Positions 59,391 through 64,000 of a stretch of 64,000 nucleotides of DNA are shown piece by piece (position 1 is the first letter of the stretch; every line of letters begins with the position of its first letter). The DNA lies in assembly GCA_003550325.1 (NCBI GenBank), contig QKWP01000599.1, forward strand, positions 181,592 to 245,591, given 5' to 3'. This DNA comes from Gigaspora rosea (lineage: Eukaryota > Glomeromycota > Glomeromycetes > Diversisporales > Gigasporaceae). The notes below the pieces were generated by a model. It was given only the letters and a program-made list of their open reading frames with translations. It was not told where the DNA came from and did no database searches. Position numbers and translations under genes: made by a program.

Positions 59391-59647
59391 GGGGTCATCT
59401 TAAGCTTTGTCTATCAAATAACATAGAGCCAATAGGATTGTTTATATTGCTTAACACAGACTAGTCTTTAAAGACAAAAACAGCAAAAAAAAGTAAAAGT
59501 CACAAAAATACAAGAAACAATAGTCTAAACCTAACTTGGCGCATTTTAAAAAATGTCGAGAAGACAATTTTACTATAAAATATGCCCTAACCCTAACCCC
59601 AAATTAACCCTTACCCTAACTTTAATTAAAAAATTAAAAGATGTCCC
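59391..59647. mobile_element. ~257-bp MITE related to 8214-8498
   Basis: Ends GGGGTCATCTT and complement GGGACATCTT, with TATATA on both sides. Internal AAATACAAGAAAC, AAAATGTCGAGAAGACAATT and CCCTAACCCTAACC (59585-59598) followed by TTAACCCTTACCCTAAC correspond to 8330-8455. Confidence 0.65.
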
Positions 59648-59652
59648 ATATA

Positions 59653-60110
59653 TAGTAAAGTTGAAAAATCAATTATTGTATATCAAATTTCTGGAATCTG
59701 GCACTGTTAGAGCAATAATGAATTTTTTAACTAAGCTAACCTTTCTTCTTTACTAAACAAAATTTGTAAAGCACATTCTTGCAATTCTAATAGTAGTAAA
59801 ATTATTAAAATTGGACCAGTAGATTACAAGATATTGTTAAAAACATTTTGCAACTATATAGAGTTTCTATGTAAACAATAATATTGTTTATATAAAACTC
59901 TATATTGTTATAAACTATTTTTAATGATATCTTGTGATATACTAATCCAATTTTATTGATTTTACTACTATTAGAATCACAAGAATGTGCTCTACAACTT
60001 TTGTTTAGTAAAAAAAAAGGTTAGCTTAGTAAGAAATTTATTATTGCTCTAATAGTACCAGATTCCAGAAATTTGATAAACAATGATTGATTTTCCCATA
60101 TATTACTATA
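59653..60110. repeat. Foldback, ~225-bp arms
   Basis: Left TCAAATTTCTGGAATCTGGC, AAGCTAACCTTTCTTCTTTA and CACATTCTTGCAATTCTAAT are all mirrored on the right, around a centre near 59884 (AATAATATTGTTTA). Includes a form of the shared module (GTAGAGC, CTTGTGATTCTAATAGTAGT, AAATCAATAAAATTGG). Confidence 0.8.
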
Positions 60111-60425
60111 GATTTTCACTGTTTGGTATACGGATCACAATTAAATATAAATGTTTAGATTTCGACCCAAACTACAAAATAGTAATAGCTAATCATTACC
60201 TTATTTAGTTACTTTAATTTGAATAATTATTAGTGCATTAATGTCAGTTATTATTATATTAATGCATTTGTTATTTATCACTTTAATGTCATTTATTGCT
60301 TTATCGATGCACCAAAACCTGTAATAAATGCCAAGGATGATGCTGAAATCGGATGATATTGAAATTCACATGATCTCATAATGATCTTCCACATAAACAA
60401 ACCTAAGATAGTGTTACGAATCAGG
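60111..60425. other. AT-rich spacer, nothing recognised
   Basis: No gene or repeat end. Confidence 0.5.
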
Positions 60426-60429
60426 CAAA

Positions 60430-60780
60430 AAATCATAATTGATTAGTTAGTTAAAAATTTTTAGAAAATTGATTAATAGTTGATTATGTTTAACTAATCA
60501 ACTAATCGATTAATCAGTTAATTGATTAATCGATTAATTAGTTAATTGTTTGGTTGATTAGTTGATTAATTGACTAATCAATTAGTTAAATATCTAATAT
60601 GTACTTTATATATATTCTCTATATACTCTTTATTCAATATAGTAAATATTAGTATATAGACAACTAATCGATTAACCAACTAATCGAATAATCAGTTAAT
60701 TAGTTAGTTAATTAATTAATCGATTAGCTGAAAATTGATTAATTGATTAATCGATTAGTTGGTTAATCAATTAAAATCGT
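60430..60780. repeat. ATTGATTAATCGATTAG word array
   Basis: Dense two-sided array of ATTAATCGATTAG, ACTAATCGATTAACC and TTGATTAGTTGATTAATTG at 60440-60595 and 60660-60770 with a plain AT-rich centre. Same layout as the word-array elements, but ends (left TAGTGTTACGAATC at 60409) and flanks do not pair convincingly. A smaller run of the word is at 61150-61210. Confidence 0.6.
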
Positions 60781-61630
60781 GGTTTTAATAGTTAAGTGGA
60801 AGATCGCAGATAAATAGTATAAAATGATCGATATTTTATAATAAATCACAGCAGAATTTAATAGTAAATTTCTATAGTGTGTGAATGGGGCTTGCTTATA
60901 TATAAAAGTATTTTTTTTAATAAGTAACTCTTTCTTATTGCTTAATTGAAAGTTGTAGAGCAAATTCTTGTGATTCTAATGGTAGTAAAATCATCAAAAA
61001 TCGGTTTGATAGATCATAAATTATGAGTATTTTTCAATTGTTTACTATAGAGTTTTTTCTTATGAATTGAAGCACATGACGTTCTACTTACTATATAAGG
61101 TAATAGTCACATGCCCGCTGATTTTTACTATAAAATTTGTTCCCTTTAACTGCAGACTACTAATTAATCAATTAGTTGCCAACTTGATCAACTAATTGAT
61201 TAATCAATTTTCAATTCATATAACTAACCTGAGATGTGTCACTAGTGTATCACTAATCAATATTAGAACTCTAACTTATCTAACCTAAAAAATTTTGTCA
61301 TTAGTGTTAGTTTAGGATTTGGATGTAACTGGATTTTAATTGTCCTAGTGGATTAAGGTGTAATATATGTAAAATCAAACTACCTAACACTGGACTCACC
61401 TTATTTAGAATTGATAAATTTAGCATGAGCAAAATGAACCTTAGCATACTAGAACAATAGCTTACATTTACTACAAAGATTTTTTAAGTAAAATGCTCTG
61501 ATTTTTTTATTTTCACAAATATTTCAATAGTGCTATTATGTTTTAAAAGAAAAAAAAATATGATATTTGATTATTTAATATCTTGGGTCACTTGTATTAG
61601 TAGATTGTTCCTTTACAATAATAACAGATA
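60781..61630. other. AT-rich DNA with one shared module
   Basis: 60945-61030 carries TTGAAAGTTGTAGAGC, TTCTTGTGATTCTAATGG and AAATCATCAAAAATCGG, the module also seen in 7575-8640 and 59653-60110. Otherwise nothing recognised. Confidence 0.45.
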
Positions 61631-61634
61631 TAGC

Positions 61635-61670
61635 TAATACTAATTGGCTGCTTACGCAGCCAATCAGTAT
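61635..61670. repeat. Compact hairpin ATTGGCTGC-TTAC-GCAGCCAAT
   Basis: 9-bp perfect GC-containing stem, extended by partly matched ATACTA/AGTAT, with a 4-nt loop. It sits immediately before the MITE at 61676. Confidence 0.65.
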
Positions 61671-61675
61671 CAGTC

Positions 61676-62019
61676 ATGGGGTGCTCCAAGTTAAAAGGGC
61701 CCATTTTTACATATATTTTATTTTGAGATATTTGAGTTTAATTATTTGTTTTGATTTTTGAACTGATCCGGGATTAATCAAATTTCATGATTTTGATTGG
61801 TTAAAGATGGCAGATGACTATTAGATAATCTCGTAACATGTTGGCTTTACGCAGTCTTATGTAATTTTTCTTTTTACATTATCTTGCTTTTTTATTATGC
61901 AAATTGACTTTCATTTATAATTAAAAAAAGTCAATCATTCCAAAATTTATGTGATTCTAATAAAAACTCATTTTTCAAAAAATTGTAAAAATGGGCCCTT
62001 TTAACTTAGAACACCCCAT
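61676..62019. mobile_element. 344-bp MITE with ATGGGGTGCTCCAAG ends
   Basis: Left ATGGGGTGCTCCAAGTTAAA then AGGGCCCATTTTTACA; right complement identical except two bases (36-bp inverted ends). Target duplication not clear. No coding. Confidence 0.8.
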
Positions 62020-62688
62020 ATATTTCTATTACTACTATCAAGGATTACCTAATAACCTGAGATATTATTATTTTGAATTTTTTTAATACCTAAGTTGTCA
62101 AAATTGAATTAGTTTAGCTTTTTGTGAAATTATTAAAATTGCTGGTTATTACAAAAAATTTTGCTACAAATATTACTTAATATTTTATTATGGGTTTTGT
62201 ATTCAAATTATTGTGATTGCTATTATAAAAATTCTGTTATAGAACTTACTCTTCTATCCAGTTTTCATAAACTTTTATTAATAATTTGTTTAAATTATTA
62301 TCTTCTGTCAAATTATCTAAAACAAATATCATAATAATAACACTCTATTTTGATTAAGGTTAAATTAATTTTTATTTGAGTTATTGGAAATTCTATATAA
62401 TTCATTCTAAATTAGAAATTGAAATTATTCTAATTTATATTGAGTTATTGTAAAAAAAAACTGAGATAGAAATTACTATTGTAGTAACCACGTATGTGGA
62501 TGAGTTAGTTTGCATCAAATTATCATAGTTTTCTATGATTCAGTGTTTCAGATGAAACTAATTTTCATATTCAAATGTTTTGCACCAAAAAATTTTAGTT
62601 TCACTCTATAAGTCTGAACTCTCTAAACTAGTTTTGTCCTGCAAATTTGAGTTTCGTCTAAAACACTGATATAATTAAGGTTGAGTAA
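62020..62688. other. AT-rich spacer, nothing recognised
   Basis: No supported gene; host sequence of the retroposon that follows. Confidence 0.5.
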
Positions 62689-62706
62689 GTCTGCATTCAC
62701 ATTATT

Positions 62707-63736
62707 TTTTTTTTTTTTTGTGTTAAAGTTCCTGCTTTGGGTGAGAGTTTATTTAATCAAGCCTGTGGATCAAGGGCGCCTCTTTGGGTGCACCCACAAT
62801 TGAGTTACATTGAATGAGAGTACAACTAGCCACATGTACAACTTTTGGTTGTCTAATTTAAGTAGTCCGCCTGAAGGTTCTACACTAGTTGCCATACCTA
62901 CAACCCAACTAGGGATTGCCTATTTAAACCCTCTGGTCCAACGCTTCGCATGTCAATCCTACTTGTGATCACCAGTACAGCCCTCCGATACATTAGTCAG
63001 TCGAAGACAGTTCCGGATGCTACCTACATCCCCTTAGGACTAATTTATCCTCGCGGGTAAACTTGGTAGAGCAGTTTCTGTCCCACACAGGTATTATCTA
63101 CACTTCGGTAACTTACACACTCACCGAGGCAAGCAACTTGCAGTCAGGGGTACCTAACCGCTACAATTACCTACTTCTGCCCTTGTAAGGTTCACACCGA
63201 CCCCGGTACCCACCATTACTTTCCTACTGGTCCATCACCAGGTGCCCCAAACTTCCAAACCAGTTGGCCCGGAAGGGTTGATCTAAACAGAATTAGGTGC
63301 TACTATGGTTTTCTTCCCCTGGTACCTAATTCCAGAACATAGGTCCTTTTCCTCCGGTACAACTCCGGCGGCCAGGTTGGTGGACCCTCTCCTCCGAAGG
63401 TCATGTCGTCCAGTTCTCCAGCTCCGGTTTCCGATATTCTGGTTCTGGTAGCACCGTCAAAGATCGTTGCTACCTCCTTACTCGGGACTTTCCAAATGGG
63501 TTTCCATTTCCCCAGTTCCTTGGATTTGTCTGTGTCACCGGATACAACTTCGCCCGAAAGCTTCCATTCGAGATGGTAACCAAGGACTACAGGTAATATA
63601 CCCAACCGATCGATAGGAAATAGTTACCGTAACACAGGTCTATTTTTCCAAAGCGTCGCCAGTGGGATTTGAACCCTAGACCTGCCACTTGGGGGTGACA
63701 ACTTACCAACTTCCCTAAGTCACCACACCCTTTTTT
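62707..63736 (-). mobile_element. tRNA-headed retroposon (long SINE), second copy, minus strand
   Basis: 18-bp perfect target duplication GTCTGCATTCACATTATT at 62689-62706 and 63737-63754. Minus-strand A box TAGGGAAGTTGG (complement 63706-63717) and B box GGTTCAAATCC (complement 63665-63675). Poly-A tail (poly-T 62707-62719). Body homologous to 5573-6557 (for example GTCCTTTTCCTC and the GCGG(C/T)C...GGTTGGTAGAGCC block). A 100-codon minus-strand frame, 63303-63605, shares IW..PSKEVA with the frame in the first copy, but no known domain. 1,030 bp. Confidence 0.9.
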
Positions 63737-63754
63737 GTCTGCATTCACATTATT

Positions 63755-64000
63755 AAAAATTTTTTTTATGAATTACTGTCAAAAAACTTACTTGCTATTT
63801 TAGCTATCATATCTGGTAATTTATTTTAAGTTGGTTTGTATTACAATTATCAAATTATCATAAGAAATTCTTAAAAAATTTTTCTTAAAAATTAATTAAC
63901 TTAGAACTATTATCAGAATTACATTATTTTGATGTTATTCGATTTGTCTTATAATAACAAAACAAATGTTACAAAAACATAAAAAATTATGTTACAAACT
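63755..64000. other. AT-rich DNA to window end
   Basis: Nothing recognised. ATTATTTTGATGTTATTCGATTTGTCTTA near 63925 weakly resembles the 53580-53620 flank. Confidence 0.4.

Noticed and set aside
63303..63605. 100-codon minus-strand protein gene
   Set aside because: It lies inside the tRNA-headed retroposon; only a short peptide is shared with the other copy. Kept as a note in the element entry.

Overview
The window looks like transposon-dense, AT-rich nuclear DNA of a fungus, most likely an arbuscular mycorrhizal fungus (Glomeromycotina, for example Rhizophagus or Gigaspora type). The reasons are short GT-AG introns of 70-96 bp, a BTB-BACK-TLDc gene remnant, a Sel1-repeat remnant and a large propeller-like/TRP-type ion-channel gene (families greatly expanded in these fungi), a glomeromycete-style LINE with an RRM-type ORF1 and an RNase H domain, and embedded TTAGGG words. 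The taxonomic call is inference from family content; no database was searched.

Layout. 1-7.2 kb: AT-rich DNA with small TIR elements, a foldback element, a TTAGGG-bearing repeat and a tRNA-headed retroposon (5573-6557, minus). 7.2-11.3 kb: a GC-richer composite with inverted tandem arrays, a nested MITE and GGGTC-type word arrays, bounded by hAT-like ends. 12-20.4 kb: one decayed non-LTR retrotransposon (ORF1, endonuclease, reverse transcriptase, RNase H, zinc knuckle, conserved 3' tail) carrying three younger insertions. 21.2-28.1 kb: a 2.6-kb direct segmental duplication, both copies with a Helitron 3' terminus; one copy carries a hAT-like insertion for which the other copy is the empty site. 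28.3-33.1 kb: the only substantially intact protein gene, a multi-exon channel with 25-nt and 11-nt micro-exons and one probable 1-nt frameshift. 34.7-35.2 kb: Sel1 pseudogene. 35.6-37.0 kb: hAT-like element with another nested inside it. 38-40.2 kb: GCACGGA word arrays, a minisatellite and a MITE. 40.4-42.1 kb: BTB-BACK-TLDc pseudogene. 42.1-64 kb: nested MITEs, two homologous 326-bp palindromic satellite arrays, a Mutator-like insertion with a decayed minus-strand gene, foldbacks, and a second tRNA-headed retroposon (62707-63736) with an 18-bp target duplication.

The standout pattern is a set of non-coding elements with hAT-type ends (TA-G/T starts, 8-bp target duplications) whose subterminal regions are dense arrays of a short palindromic word. 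The word differs completely between elements (GGATCCG, GGTTCAG, GGCGAAAC, GTAACTTAC, GGGTCAGACC, GCAGGAT and others) while the layout stays the same. Four have direct target-duplication evidence and one has an in-window empty site. Two of the larger word-flanked loci also share a 326-bp double-palindrome satellite core. I read these as non-autonomous transposons diversified at their presumed transposase-binding words; no transposase for them is visible here.
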